The notes beneath the pieces are model-generated. The model was not told the origin of the DNA. It ran no database searches and was given only the letters and a program-made list of their open reading frames with translations. DNA of 64,000 nucleotides from the NCBI RefSeq assembly GCF_008831075.1, contig NZ_WBJX01000001.1, positions 726,647 through 790,646 on the forward strand, in the 5' to 3' direction. The position numbers and the translations under genes were made by a program. Position 1 is the first letter of the stretch; each line of letters begins with the position of its first letter. Of this stretch, positions 52,071 through 59,526 are shown in pieces. This DNA comes from Pseudoclavibacter terrae. GTDB taxonomy: Bacteria > Actinomycetota > Actinomycetes > Actinomycetales > Microbacteriaceae.

Positions 52071-52375
52071 GACGCCCTCTCTGCGGGTTCAGCGATCACG
52101 GCCAGGCCGGCCTGCGAATTGGCGCCCTGCACCAGCGCCTCAACCCAGGATCGGTTGATGTGCACCTGACGGCTGCCGAGGAATTTGAAGCGGATGGGGA
52201 CTGCAGGGTGCATCCAAACGGTGCTGCGACCGTCGCCGCCTGCGTTGTTGTCCTTCCAGCTGAAGAAGAACGACTCGCCGCGGCGCAGCTTCGTGCCGAT
52301 TGCGAGCTGAAGATGCGCAAGCAGGCGGTCCTCGAAGTCCACGGTGACTTCGGAGTTGTAGATGAACTTCCCCAC
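52067..52375 (-). CDS. DUF7882-type protein
   Basis: 102 residues. The sequence MGKFIYNSEVTVDFEDRLLA, then KLRRGESFFFSW, DGRSTVWMHPAVPIRF and NRSWVEALVQGAN match a small actinobacterial family (DUF7882), sometimes labelled ATP-dependent DNA ligase because longer relatives were annotated that way; nothing ligase-like is visible here. The family is common in Microbacteriaceae. A GATAAT -10-like box lies about 45 bp upstream on this strand. Function unknown. Confidence 0.72.
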   Translation of the reverse strand: MGKFIYNSEVTVDFEDRLLAHLQLAIGTKLRRGESFFFSWKDNNAGGDGRSTVWMHPAVPIRFKFLGSRQVHINRSWVEALVQGANSQAGLAVIAEPAERAS

Positions 52376-52461
52376 GCTGAACCCTGCTTTCTGGTCTGTC
52401 GCGCATTGTGTGCGCCGTCCATTATCACTGTCTCGGAGCTGACATTTCGCCAGCTCGGCGT

Positions 52462-52821
52462 CTAGAGCTCGTCGAGCCAGTCGGGATGCGGCACGCGCGG
52501 GTCGTTCGACGACCCTTCTTCGACGAGCGCCTCCGGTGCTCCGTGCTCTTCGGCGAGCTCTGCCCGGAGCCTCTGGAAGGTCGCGAGTGCCTCGCTGTCG
52601 TCGAACTCCGGGACCTCGGAAGTGACCGTCTCGGTTGCGATCTGACTCGAGGGCCCGACCAGCACGGAGAGCATGTTGTCCGAGCCGTCAGCGTGGCGCA
52701 CCGGAATCTCGACGATTCCGGCCTGCTGGACAGCGGCAAGCGCCGCCGCATACTCGACCAGCTCTTTCGCGATCCTCGTGCTCGTGAAGTAGACGCCACC
52801 TGCGTAGTGAAGTTGGTCCAT
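52462..52821 (-). CDS. Hypothetical protein, 119 residues
   Basis: Starts MDQLHYAGGVYFTSTRIAKE; contains a short Ile/Val-rich core (AGIVEIPVRHADGSDNML) and an acidic C-terminus ending DPRVPHPDWLDEL. I recognise the type from Microbacteriaceae neighbourhoods of DUF7882 genes but know no function. ATG 52821 has GGGGAAA upstream; an in-frame ATG 168 bases earlier lacks support. A 6-bp hairpin (GAGCTG/CAGCTC, about 52436-52456) follows its stop. Confidence 0.65.
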   Translation of the reverse strand: MDQLHYAGGVYFTSTRIAKELVEYAAALAAVQQAGIVEIPVRHADGSDNMLSVLVGPSSQIATETVTSEVPEFDDSEALATFQRLRAELAEEHGAPEALVEEGSSNDPRVPHPDWLDEL

Positions 52822-53017
52822 CGTTTCCCCAGACGGTCGCGTGCGTGCAGAACCCCTGGAGTCTCCCAGGCCGAGTTGGGTGCGCTCGGAGTATTGCCTT
52901 CTGAACCGTTGTATGAAGCGACGGCATCTGTTTCCCGAATGGAGACGCGGAATGAGGCCGCGTAACGCTACGCTCAGTGCAAATCCCATGCCTGGCAGTG
53001 CCTGATTGGAGTCCCTG

Positions 53018-53467
53018 ATGTCTACCCCTCAGCTCGACGCCCCGCTCTACCCACCGCTCTACGGAGCCAGCTTCGGTCAGGCGGTGAAGCGGTTCTTCAA
53101 GAAGTACGCCGTCTTCTCGGGCCGAGCCAGCCGCAGCGAGTACTGGTGGTGGATTCTCTTCGGCGTCATCGTCAACGCCGCGTTCTTCCTCATCGGTTCG
53201 CTCGCCGGCGGGCCGGGCACCATGGATTCCTCCGGCCAGTTCACCGGCGCCAGCGGGGCCTACACGGCCGTGTCGGTCGTGCAGTCGCTCTGGGGCCTCG
53301 CGACCCTCATCCCGGGGCTCGCGCTGCTCTTCCGCCGCCTGCACGACACGAACCGCTCCGGCTGGTGGTGGCTGCTCCTGTTCATCCCGCTCGTCGGCGC
53401 GATCGTCATCCTCGTGTTCGTGATCAGCGACTCGCGCCCCGAGGGCGCCCGCTTCGACCGCCAGTAG
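53018..53467 (+). CDS. DUF805 membrane protein
   Basis: 149 residues, three or four membrane helices. Family marks: FFKKYAVFSGRASRSEYWWW (about 23-42) and LFRRLHDTNRSGWWWLLLF, then a last helix and the hydrophilic tail SDSRPEGARFD. DUF805 (YhaH/YhaI-like) proteins sit in the inner membrane; function unknown. ATG 53018 is preceded by TTGGAG. A perfect 17-bp hairpin follows the stop. Confidence 0.85.
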   Translation: MSTPQLDAPLYPPLYGASFGQAVKRFFKKYAVFSGRASRSEYWWWILFGVIVNAAFFLIGSLAGGPGTMDSSGQFTGASGAYTAVSVVQSLWGLATLIPGLALLFRRLHDTNRSGWWWLLLFIPLVGAIVILVFVISDSRPEGARFDRQ

Positions 53468-53484
53468 CACTGGCCGCCGAACGC

Positions 53485-53520
53485 ACGAACCGCCACCCTC
53501 GACCGAGGGTGGCGGTTCGT
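53485..53520. terminator. Bidirectional terminator between DUF805 and MarR genes
   Basis: A 17-bp perfect stem (53485-53501 with 53504-53520) lies between two convergent stop codons. No T-run. Confidence 0.8.
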
Positions 53521-53546
53521 CGATCAGCGCGCTCGCCTCGTGGGCG

Positions 53547-54029
53547 TCACGACTCCGGGGAGACGGCCTCCGCGACCGCACCGAAGCGGCCGAGGAGACC
53601 CGAGAAGACACGCAGCTCCTCCGGCGTCCAGTCCCGGAGCACAGCGTGCAGGCGGTGCCGGTTGCGGGCACGCACCTCGGTGACCCGTTCGACGGCGAAC
53701 GACGTCGGCGTCAGGATGCGCGCCCGCCCGTCGTTCGGGTCCGACCCGACCGTCAGCAGCTCGAACTCCTCCAGCATGCGAACCTGCCGACTCATGACGC
53801 TCTTGTCGACGGCGAGCTGCTCGCCGAGCGTGCCGGCGTGCGCCGTGCCGTGCTGCACCAGCGCGGAGAGGATCTTGTAGCCGATGGGCTGCAGCGACGG
53901 GTGCACTGCGACGGCCGACTCGCTCCACGTGGTGCGGACACGGCGGTAGAAGGTGCCGAGTTGCGTCTCCACCGCGGCGATCGCCTCTGTGAAGTCGGCG
54001 TCGTCTGGGGACTCTGGCATGGTCGCCAT
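53547..54029 (-). CDS. MarR-family transcriptional regulator
   Basis: 160 residues. Winged helix: LSALVQHGTAHAGTLGEQLA, then VDKSVMSRQVRMLEEFELL (recognition helix, about 72-90) and the wing DPNDGRARILTPT. ATG 54029 lies one base after the stop of the MFS exporter gene; ATG 54020 is an alternative. Co-transcribed with the exporter, and almost certainly the repressor acting at the doubled palindrome 55771-55818 upstream of it. Confidence 0.88.
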   Translation of the reverse strand: MATMPESPDDADFTEAIAAVETQLGTFYRRVRTTWSESAVAVHPSLQPIGYKILSALVQHGTAHAGTLGEQLAVDKSVMSRQVRMLEEFELLTVGSDPNDGRARILTPTSFAVERVTEVRARNRHRLHAVLRDWTPEELRVFSGLLGRFGAVAEAVSPES

Positions 54030-54030
54030 C

Positions 54031-55752
54031 TTAGGTGCGGTCCGCCCGCCGCCCCGAGTCGCCGAGGATCGGGATGGCCCCGGTGCGGGGGATGCCGACC
54101 ACGGCCTCGGCGACCTCCACGAGGTCCTCCGATGCCGACTCTGCACCCGCGTGCCCGCGAGGGCTCTCCTCGCCCTTCGCGCGCTGCACGGCATTCTGCG
54201 TGCCGAGCTGCGCGTTCGGGAGGAAAGAGACCGCCACGAGGGTGACGATGGCGAGCGGCAGCGCTGCGAGGAAGATGGCGCCGACCGAGGTGCCGTAGGC
54301 GTCCTCGACGAGGATCCGCAGCCACTCCGGGAGCGTCGCGAGCTGCGGGATGCTGCCGCCCGCGAGCGACTGCGCGGCGACCGCCTGCTGCTCAGGTGGC
54401 AGGGCGCGGACGCTCGTCGAGATCGTGTCCGCGACGACGGTTCCGAGGATCGACCCCATGACCGAGACGCCGATCGTGCCGCCGAGGCTGCGGAAGAACG
54501 TGACCGCACTCGTTGCGACGCCCATGTTCTTGACCTCCGCCTTGTTCTGCACGACGAGCACGAGGTTCTGCATGACCATGCCGACGCCGGCGCCGAGCGC
54601 GAACATCGAGAGGCCAACGTAGAGGTACGGCGTGTCGTAGTGGAGGCGGCTCAGCAGGAAGAGGCCGACGACCATGAGCGCGCTGCCCGTGACGACGAAC
54701 GCCTTCCACTTCCCGCGACGGCTGATGAGGTTGCCCACGATGGTGGAGGCGACGAGGAGGCCCGCCATCATCGGGATGGTGAGGATGCCCGACTCGGTCG
54801 GGGTCGCCCCTCGCGCGAGCTGCATGTACTGGCTGAGGAAGACGCTCGTGCCGAACATGGCGACGCCGACCGAGACGCTCGCGACGACCGCGAGGGTGAA
54901 GGTGCGGTCGCGGAAGAGCGTGAGGGGGATGAGCGGCTCCGTGACGCGCAGCTCGACGAGGACCGCGATGACGAGCAACAGGACGCCGCCGCCGACCATG
55001 AGCCAGGAGGGGAGTGAGTTCCACTCGAACTGGGAGCCTGCGAGGGTTACCCAGATGAGGAGCAGCGAGACGCCGCTCGAGATGAGCACGATGCCGAAGT
55101 AGTCGATGCTCACCTTGCGCTTCTTCGGCTTCGGCAGGTGCAGCGTGACCTGCAGGAGGATGAGCGCCACGACCGCGAACGGGAGCCCCACGAAGAAGTT
55201 CCACCGCCATCCGAACGCATCGGTGATGACACCGCCGAGCAGGGGTCCGCCGACTGTGGCGAGCGCCATGACGGCACCGAAGAAGCCCGCGTAGCGGCCG
55301 CGCTCGCGGGGGCTGAGGATGTCGGCCATGACGATCTGGCTGAGCGCGCCGAGGCCACCGGCGCCGAGGCCCTGGAACACGCGCATCGTGATGAGCATGG
55401 ACGTGTCCTGCGCGAAGCCGGCGATGGCGGAGCTCACGACGAAGATGACCAGCGAGATCTGCAGCAGCAGCTTGCGGTTCGTGAGGTCGGCGAGCTTGCC
55501 CCAGATAGGGGTCGAGACGGTGGTCGCGAGGAGGGTCGCGGTCACCACCCAGGTGAACGCACTCTGGTCGCCCTTGAGGTCGCTGATGATGAGCGGCAGG
55601 GACGTGCTCACGACGGTCGATGCGAGCATCGACACGAACATGCCGAGCATGAGGCCCGAGAGGGCCTGGAGCACCTGGCGGCGGCTCATGCCTGACTCGG
55701 TGAGCGCTGCTGCTGGCTTGGTGCTGGGTCTGGGGTTCTTGCTAGACGACAT
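54031..55752 (-). CDS. MFS multidrug exporter, DHA2 family (14 helices)
   Basis: 573 residues. DHA2 marks: FVSMLASTVVSTSLPLI in helix 1, WVVTATLLATTVSTPIWGKL, then RVFQGLGAGGLGALSQIVMA (helix 4) and GGPLLGGVITDAFGWRWNFF (antiporter motif C). Fourteen helices are predicted, with a soluble C-terminal tail. ATG 55752 has AGGAGG upstream; the longer frame to 55815 would start inside the operator. It exports toxic compounds using protons; the substrate is unknown. First gene of a two-gene operon with its MarR repressor. Confidence 0.9.
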   Translation of the reverse strand: MSSSKNPRPSTKPAAALTESGMSRRQVLQALSGLMLGMFVSMLASTVVSTSLPLIISDLKGDQSAFTWVVTATLLATTVSTPIWGKLADLTNRKLLLQISLVIFVVSSAIAGFAQDTSMLITMRVFQGLGAGGLGALSQIVMADILSPRERGRYAGFFGAVMALATVGGPLLGGVITDAFGWRWNFFVGLPFAVVALILLQVTLHLPKPKKRKVSIDYFGIVLISSGVSLLLIWVTLAGSQFEWNSLPSWLMVGGGVLLLVIAVLVELRVTEPLIPLTLFRDRTFTLAVVASVSVGVAMFGTSVFLSQYMQLARGATPTESGILTIPMMAGLLVASTIVGNLISRRGKWKAFVVTGSALMVVGLFLLSRLHYDTPYLYVGLSMFALGAGVGMVMQNLVLVVQNKAEVKNMGVATSAVTFFRSLGGTIGVSVMGSILGTVVADTISTSVRALPPEQQAVAAQSLAGGSIPQLATLPEWLRILVEDAYGTSVGAIFLAALPLAIVTLVAVSFLPNAQLGTQNAVQRAKGEESPRGHAGAESASEDLVEVAEAVVGIPRTGAIPILGDSGRRADRT

Positions 55753-55770
55753 CGACGCGGGGCCTCCTGA

Positions 55771-55818
55771 TAGTTGACGACGGTCAACCATACATACATG
55801 GTTGACCGTCGTCAACTA
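55771..55818. promoter_or_regulatory. Doubled MarR operator: 21-bp perfect inverted repeat over the exporter promoter
   Basis: Arms 55771-55791 and 55798-55818 are exact reverse complements around a 6-bp centre. Each arm itself holds a palindromic box, GTTGAC-N4-GTCAAC (55773-55788 and 55801-55816), centre to centre 28 bp. On the minus strand TTGACG followed after 17 bp by TATGGT gives a promoter embedded in the repeat, so a bound repressor would block it. Confidence 0.8.
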
Positions 55819-55824
55819 CCAGAA

Positions 55825-55846
55825 AGGGCCCCGCGAACGGGGCCCT
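55825..55846 (-). terminator. Terminator after the csbD-like gene
   Basis: AGGGCCCCG (55825-55833) pairs with CGGGGCCCT (55838-55846) around a CGAA loop, just beyond the csbD stop on the leftward strand and before the exporter operator. Confidence 0.65.
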
Positions 55847-55878
55847 GATCCTGCGTGCTGCCGACTACGGCGCAGTGC

Positions 55879-56082
55879 CTAGTCGATCTTGCGCTTGAGG
55901 TTGTCGAGGCCCTCCTTGGCGCCATCCTTGACATCCTCGACCTTGTCCTTGAACCCGGCCTTCGCCTGGTCGGATCGGCCCTCGGCCTTCAGCGACTCGT
56001 TGCCGGATACCGCCCCCGCGGCTTCCTTCGCGCGTCCGCCGAGGTCTTCTGACTTGTTCTCAATTCGATCGTCGATTCCCAT
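55879..56082 (-). CDS. CsbD-family stress protein
   Basis: 67 residues, highly charged and predicted helical: DRIENKSEDLGGRAKEAAGA, then NESLKAEGRSDQAKAGFKDK. This is the CsbD pattern of small general-stress proteins controlled by alternative sigma factors in other Gram-positive bacteria; molecular role unknown. ATG 56082 follows a short purine stretch. It lies downstream of a YtrA-type regulator on the same strand, 82 bp apart. Confidence 0.88.
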   Translation of the reverse strand: MGIDDRIENKSEDLGGRAKEAAGAVSGNESLKAEGRSDQAKAGFKDKVEDVKDGAKEGLDNLKRKID

Positions 56083-56164
56083 GGGGGGATGCTCTCAGGA
56101 CAAGTTGGGTGCAGGCTGAGGCGCGGTCTGGACGACACTGCCGGGCGAGGATGCCTGGGCGAGA

Positions 56165-56566
56165 TCACGCCCGCGGGTGCTGCTCGGCGGAGACCGACAG
56201 TGCCTCGAACACGGCGGCGACCGCCTCGTCGTCGCTGACGCCCAGCTCGCGTGCCTCGACGGCGAACGCCCGCGCGGCTGCCGTGAGCCGCACATCCCCG
56301 TTCCGACCATCGGCAGTCACGAACGTGCCGGCGCGCCCGCGGCCCTCGACGACGCCCTGCTCCTCGAGCGCCGTGTAGCACTTCGCGACCGTGCCAGGCG
56401 CGACCCCGAGGGTCTCCGCGAGAGAACGCACCGGGGGAAGTCGCTCACCGGGCAGGAGGTCGCCGCGTTCGACGGCGAGGATGATCGCGTCACGCAGCTG
56501 CCTGCCCGGCGCCTTCGACGAGTCACCGCCGATCGCGAGGTGCTCGAAGAAGTCGCCGGTGCTCAT
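56165..56566 (-). CDS. GntR-family regulator, YtrA-like
   Basis: 133 residues. Winged helix: QLRDAIILAVERGDLLPGE (about 23-41), VRSLAETLGVAPGTVAKCYT and GVVEGRGRAGTFV. The C-terminal part is short and helical (about 50 residues), as in the YtrA subfamily, which usually controls a membrane transporter encoded beside it. Here its partner is the membrane protein gene whose stop overlaps its start by 4 bases. Confidence 0.85.
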   Translation of the reverse strand: MSTGDFFEHLAIGGDSSKAPGRQLRDAIILAVERGDLLPGERLPPVRSLAETLGVAPGTVAKCYTALEEQGVVEGRGRAGTFVTADGRNGDVRLTAAARAFAVEARELGVSDDEAVAAVFEALSVSAEQHPRA

Positions 56567-57270
56567 GCGCGAGGCCGCTTGCCTGGGCTCGTGTTTTCGT
56601 CGATCGCGGTCTCCGAACCCAGCGAGATCTCCTCGTCGTCATCCGGCTCGACCAGGTCATCGAACATCGCCGCGCTGCCGGCCTCGTCGTGCTTCTTCGC
56701 ACGCTGCGGGCCGAAGCCGAGCCACTTCCGAGTCGGGTAGTGGAGCTTCTCGCGTCGCCACCACAGCGTGGCGAGCACCAGCGTCGCGACGCTCGGCACG
56801 AGTGCAAGCCACGCGCCGTACGCAATCGGGTACTGGCCGTTCGCCGCATCCACACGCAGCGTCGCGAAGACGAACAGGAACAGGATGCCGAGCGTCGCGA
56901 GGGCAGCGTAGACCTGGAGGATCTTGGCCGAGATCACCGCGACACCGGAGATCCGCAAGATCAGCACCACGACGAGGCCGAGCAGGGGAATGGTCGGGAC
57001 GAGCCCGAACAGGAAGGTGCCGAACCAGTTGTAGCCGAGCGCCTCGTCCATCTGGCTGAGGCCGGTGCCCGCCACGAACAACTGCCAGCCGTTGAGCGTC
57101 GGGGCGATGCGGTTGAGGGGGATCTCGGAGTTCCACCAGGGGAAGAACATCGTCACGAGCAGCAGCGCCGCCAGCACGCCGAACGCGATCTGCTTGGGGC
57201 GGTAGGCCGGGTACGACGACATCGCCGCCGTGTCCTCGACCAGCGAATCGTCGTCCTGCGCAGTAGCCAT
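56563..57270 (-). CDS. Hypothetical membrane protein, 235 residues
   Basis: Five predicted membrane helices (about 29-48, 62-72, 85-107, 115-140, 150-170) after a short acidic start, and a charged cytoplasmic tail of about 60 residues ending DENTSPGKRPRA. The motif TMFFPWWNSEIPLNRI lies at the end of helix 1. I do not recognise a family. It is co-translated with a YtrA-type regulator, so it is probably that regulator's controlled membrane target. Confidence 0.6.
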   Translation of the reverse strand: MATAQDDDSLVEDTAAMSSYPAYRPKQIAFGVLAALLLVTMFFPWWNSEIPLNRIAPTLNGWQLFVAGTGLSQMDEALGYNWFGTFLFGLVPTIPLLGLVVVLILRISGVAVISAKILQVYAALATLGILFLFVFATLRVDAANGQYPIAYGAWLALVPSVATLVLATLWWRREKLHYPTRKWLGFGPQRAKKHDEAGSAAMFDDLVEPDDDEEISLGSETAIDENTSPGKRPRA

Positions 57271-57372
57271 GCCCCCAGCCTACGAGGCAGGTTCGCAATC
57301 GTGGCTCCGAACGCGCAGACTGGATGCGGCCCCTCACGAGGCCGAACGGTCTCAGGCGGCGAGAGGGGCAGC

Positions 57373-58002
57373 ATGACGGAACGACACCACAGGCCCGTGC
57401 GCGTGCCATCGCAGGCGTTCGAAGCGCTCATCGGCGCCGACGACCCCGCGGCGGTGAGCCGCGTCGCCCACGACACGGCAAGGGCGCTGCTGCAGCGTGC
57501 GCGCGGCGAGGGGGACCAGGCCGTCGTCGCGCGGCTTGTCGCCTACGCCGACGAGCACGGCATCGATGAGATCGCCGAGCTCTGGGCCGGCGCCAGCTCA
57601 CGATCACTGCCTGGCGCACTGTGGCGTCTCTACCTGCTGCGGCAGGCCGTGCGAGCGAACCCCGCGGAGACGAGCTACCTCTTCCGTCGCGGCTACGAAG
57701 TCGACCGCTCGATCAGCTCCGTCGTCGCGGGAGCCGCCACACCGACTGGCCCAGAAGAGGTCGTCGCCCTCGCAGACGTCATCCTGCACGGCGCCTTCTC
57801 CGGAGACTTCGCGCTCGCGCTCGAGCGAGCAGCCGCCTTCTGCCGCGTCATGTCGCAGGGCGCGACGAGTCTCGCGAAAGACGAGGAAGGGCCCGCGCCG
57901 GCTCGGGCCAGGCAATCGACGCGTCGCGCCATCCGCTACCTCGAGATGGGCGACGACCTGCATGCCTCCGCCGGCATGTGGCGCCTCGACACCCTCGACT
58001 GA
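57373..58002 (+). CDS. Hypothetical cytoplasmic protein, 209 residues
   Basis: Mostly helical, Ala- and Arg-rich. It starts MTERHHRPVRVPSQAFEALI and contains ELWAGASSRSLPGALWRLYL and DVILHGAFSGDFALALERAA, ending HASAGMWRLDTLD. I believe similar proteins occur in other Microbacteriaceae, sometimes mislabelled as an RNA polymerase subunit, but I can assign no function. ATG 57373 is followed by good codon bias; longer frames upstream cross the divergent membrane protein gene and are not used. Confidence 0.6.
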   Translation: MTERHHRPVRVPSQAFEALIGADDPAAVSRVAHDTARALLQRARGEGDQAVVARLVAYADEHGIDEIAELWAGASSRSLPGALWRLYLLRQAVRANPAETSYLFRRGYEVDRSISSVVAGAATPTGPEEVVALADVILHGAFSGDFALALERAAAFCRVMSQGATSLAKDEEGPAPARARQSTRRAIRYLEMGDDLHASAGMWRLDTLD

Positions 58003-58638
58003 GCTCTCGCGCTCGCGCTGCCCGCTCGCGTTGCCTGCTCGCGCACGGGGCACCCGCCGGTTCGCCCCCGACTTCGCCCGAATGGCTGTCAGAGGAGCTC
58101 CTGGACCACCCTTTGGGGCAGGTCGCGTCCGGAGCGGGCGTTCGCGCGACCCTTTGCGGCGACTCGAATGCGGCATTACGCAGGACTTGTTCGCGGAGAG
58201 CCGATCCGGCTTCCGATGAGCCCGAGGTTCGGTAAACTCGACGTCGCCGGGCCGCAGTAACCCCGGGCTCCAATATTCGCCGCTGCGAGCGGCCTTCCGC
58301 CGAGAGGCGTTCCTGCGGCCTGGCTTTTCTCTTCCCTGCGGCCGCGCGCCGCTCCTCCGACTGAACCGCATCCGTCGTCTCTGGATGGAAACCTCGCATC
58401 GTTGCGGGAAGTTCTCCATCGCGAAGTGAGAATCCCATCCCGAGTCGGTGCGTCGCCGCCTCGCCTCGACTCCACCAGTTTCGAGATGGCTTTCGCGCTT
58501 CGGGATGCGTTGCAACCCATCTGCATGCGTGGAACCCACCCCGAATCGGGGAGATCGAGGCGTGGCTGCCGAGCGTAACGACGACCCAGGATGCGGGAGG
58601 AGAGCCACCCGCGCGCGGCGAGGAGACCACCGCGGCGC
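58003..58638. other. 636-bp intergenic block without a convincing gene
   Basis: No frame here has the normal codon bias or a recognisable motif; long leftward frames overlap each other and lack ribosome-binding sites. Compared with its surroundings it is poorer in G+C and has features of a transcribed RNA: a -10-like TAAACT at 58232-58237, a TTTTCTCTT tract near 58324, local hairpins such as CCCCGA-A-TCGGGG near 58542, and the strong terminator at 58639-58680. It is neither RNase P, SRP nor tmRNA by their conserved cores. It may be an uncharacterised RNA or a decayed gene. Confidence 0.4.
58383..58440 (+). ncRNA. Candidate structured RNA element (three-way junction)
   Basis: GGATGG (58383-58388) pairs with CCATCC (58435-58440), enclosing two hairpins: CTCGCA-TCGT-TGCGGG (58393-58408, one U-G pair) and TTCTC/GAGAA (58412-58416 with 58428-58432). 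The strand is not certain. This is a pairing pattern found by eye, with no covariation support. Confidence 0.25.
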
Positions 58639-58680
58639 ACGACGAAGGCCCCGGCGCGATTGCGCCGGGGCCTTCGTCGT
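58639..58680. terminator. Strong terminator after the pst operon
   Basis: A 19-bp perfect stem (58639-58657 with 58662-58680) with a GATT loop, 20 bases beyond the pstB stop. It can end the leftward pst transcript and anything coming rightward from the intergenic block. Confidence 0.85.
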
Positions 58681-58699
58681 GATGCGGGGGGACTGCGGT

Positions 58700-59479
58700 C
58701 TAGCCGAAGCGGCCCGAGACGTAGTCTTCCGTCGCCTGGACGGAGGGGTTCTCGAAGATGGTCTTCGTCGTGTCGTACTCGATGAGCTTGCCCGGCATGC
58801 CGGTGCCCGCGATGTTGAAGAAGGCGGTCTTGTCGGAGACGCGCGATGCCTGCTGCATGTTGTGCGTCACGATGACGATCGTGTACTCGGTCTTGAGGTC
58901 CTCGATGAGGTCCTCGATGGCGAGCGTCGAGATGGGGTCGAGCGCCGAGCAGGGCTCGTCCATGAGGAGCACGTCGGGGGAGACGGCGATCGCGCGGGCG
59001 ATGCAGAGACGCTGCTGCTGGCCGCCGGAGAGTCCGGACCCTGGGAGATCGAGGCGGTCCTTGACCTCCTTCCAGAGGTTGGCACCCTGGAGCGACTTCT
59101 CGACGAGTGCGTCGGCGTCGCTCTTGGAGATCTGCGTGTTGTTGAGCTTCACTCCGGCGAGGACGTTCTCGCGGATCGACATGGTGGGGAACGGGTTGGG
59201 GCGCTGGAAGACCATGCCGACCTGACGGCGCACGAGGACGGGGTCGACGCCTGGGCCGTAGAGGTTGTTGCCGTCGATGAGGACTTCGCCGTCGACCCAC
59301 GCCTTGGGGATGACCTCGTGCATGCGGTTGAGGGTGCGGAGGAAGGTCGACTTGCCGCAGCCTGATGGGCCGATGAAGGCGGTGACGCTGCGGGGCTCGA
59401 TGATCATGGAGACGTCTTCGACGGCCTTGAACTTGTCGTAGTAGACGTTGAGGTCGTTGACTTCGATGCGCTTGGACAC
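58700..59479 (-). CDS. pstB: Phosphate ABC transporter ATP-binding protein
   Basis: 259 residues, normal length. Walker [10 protein letters not shown] (about 38-46), [15 protein letters not shown], signature [16 protein letters not shown], Walker [16 protein letters not shown] and [13 protein letters not shown], all specific to PstB. It powers high-affinity phosphate import by PstSCA. Last gene of the leftward pst operon, 47 bases after pstA. Confidence 0.98.
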   Translation of the reverse strand: MSKRIEVNDLNVYYDKFKAVEDVSMIIEPRSVTAFIGPSGCGKSTFLRTLNRMHEVIPKAWVDGEVLIDGNNLYGPGVDPVLVRRQVGMVFQRPNPFPTMSIRENVLAGVKLNNTQISKSDADALVEKSLQGANLWKEVKDRLDLPGSGLSGGQQQRLCIARAIAVSPDVLLMDEPCSALDPISTLAIEDLIEDLKTEYTIVIVTHNMQQASRVSDKTAFFNIAGTGMPGKLIEYDTTKTIFENPSVQATEDYVSGRFG

Positions 59480-59526
59480 TGTATTTCCCTAACTTCCTGG
59501 CTGGTCGGCCTGGTCAGTCTGACCGG

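Noticed and set aside
57604-58630. Long leftward frames through the intergenic block at 58.0-58.6 kb
   Set aside because: Several overlapping frames of equal quality, no ribosome-binding site, no family motif and codon use unlike neighbouring genes.
58003-58638. RNase P RNA, SRP RNA or tmRNA in the intergenic block
   Set aside because: None of the conserved cores of these RNAs is present on either strand.
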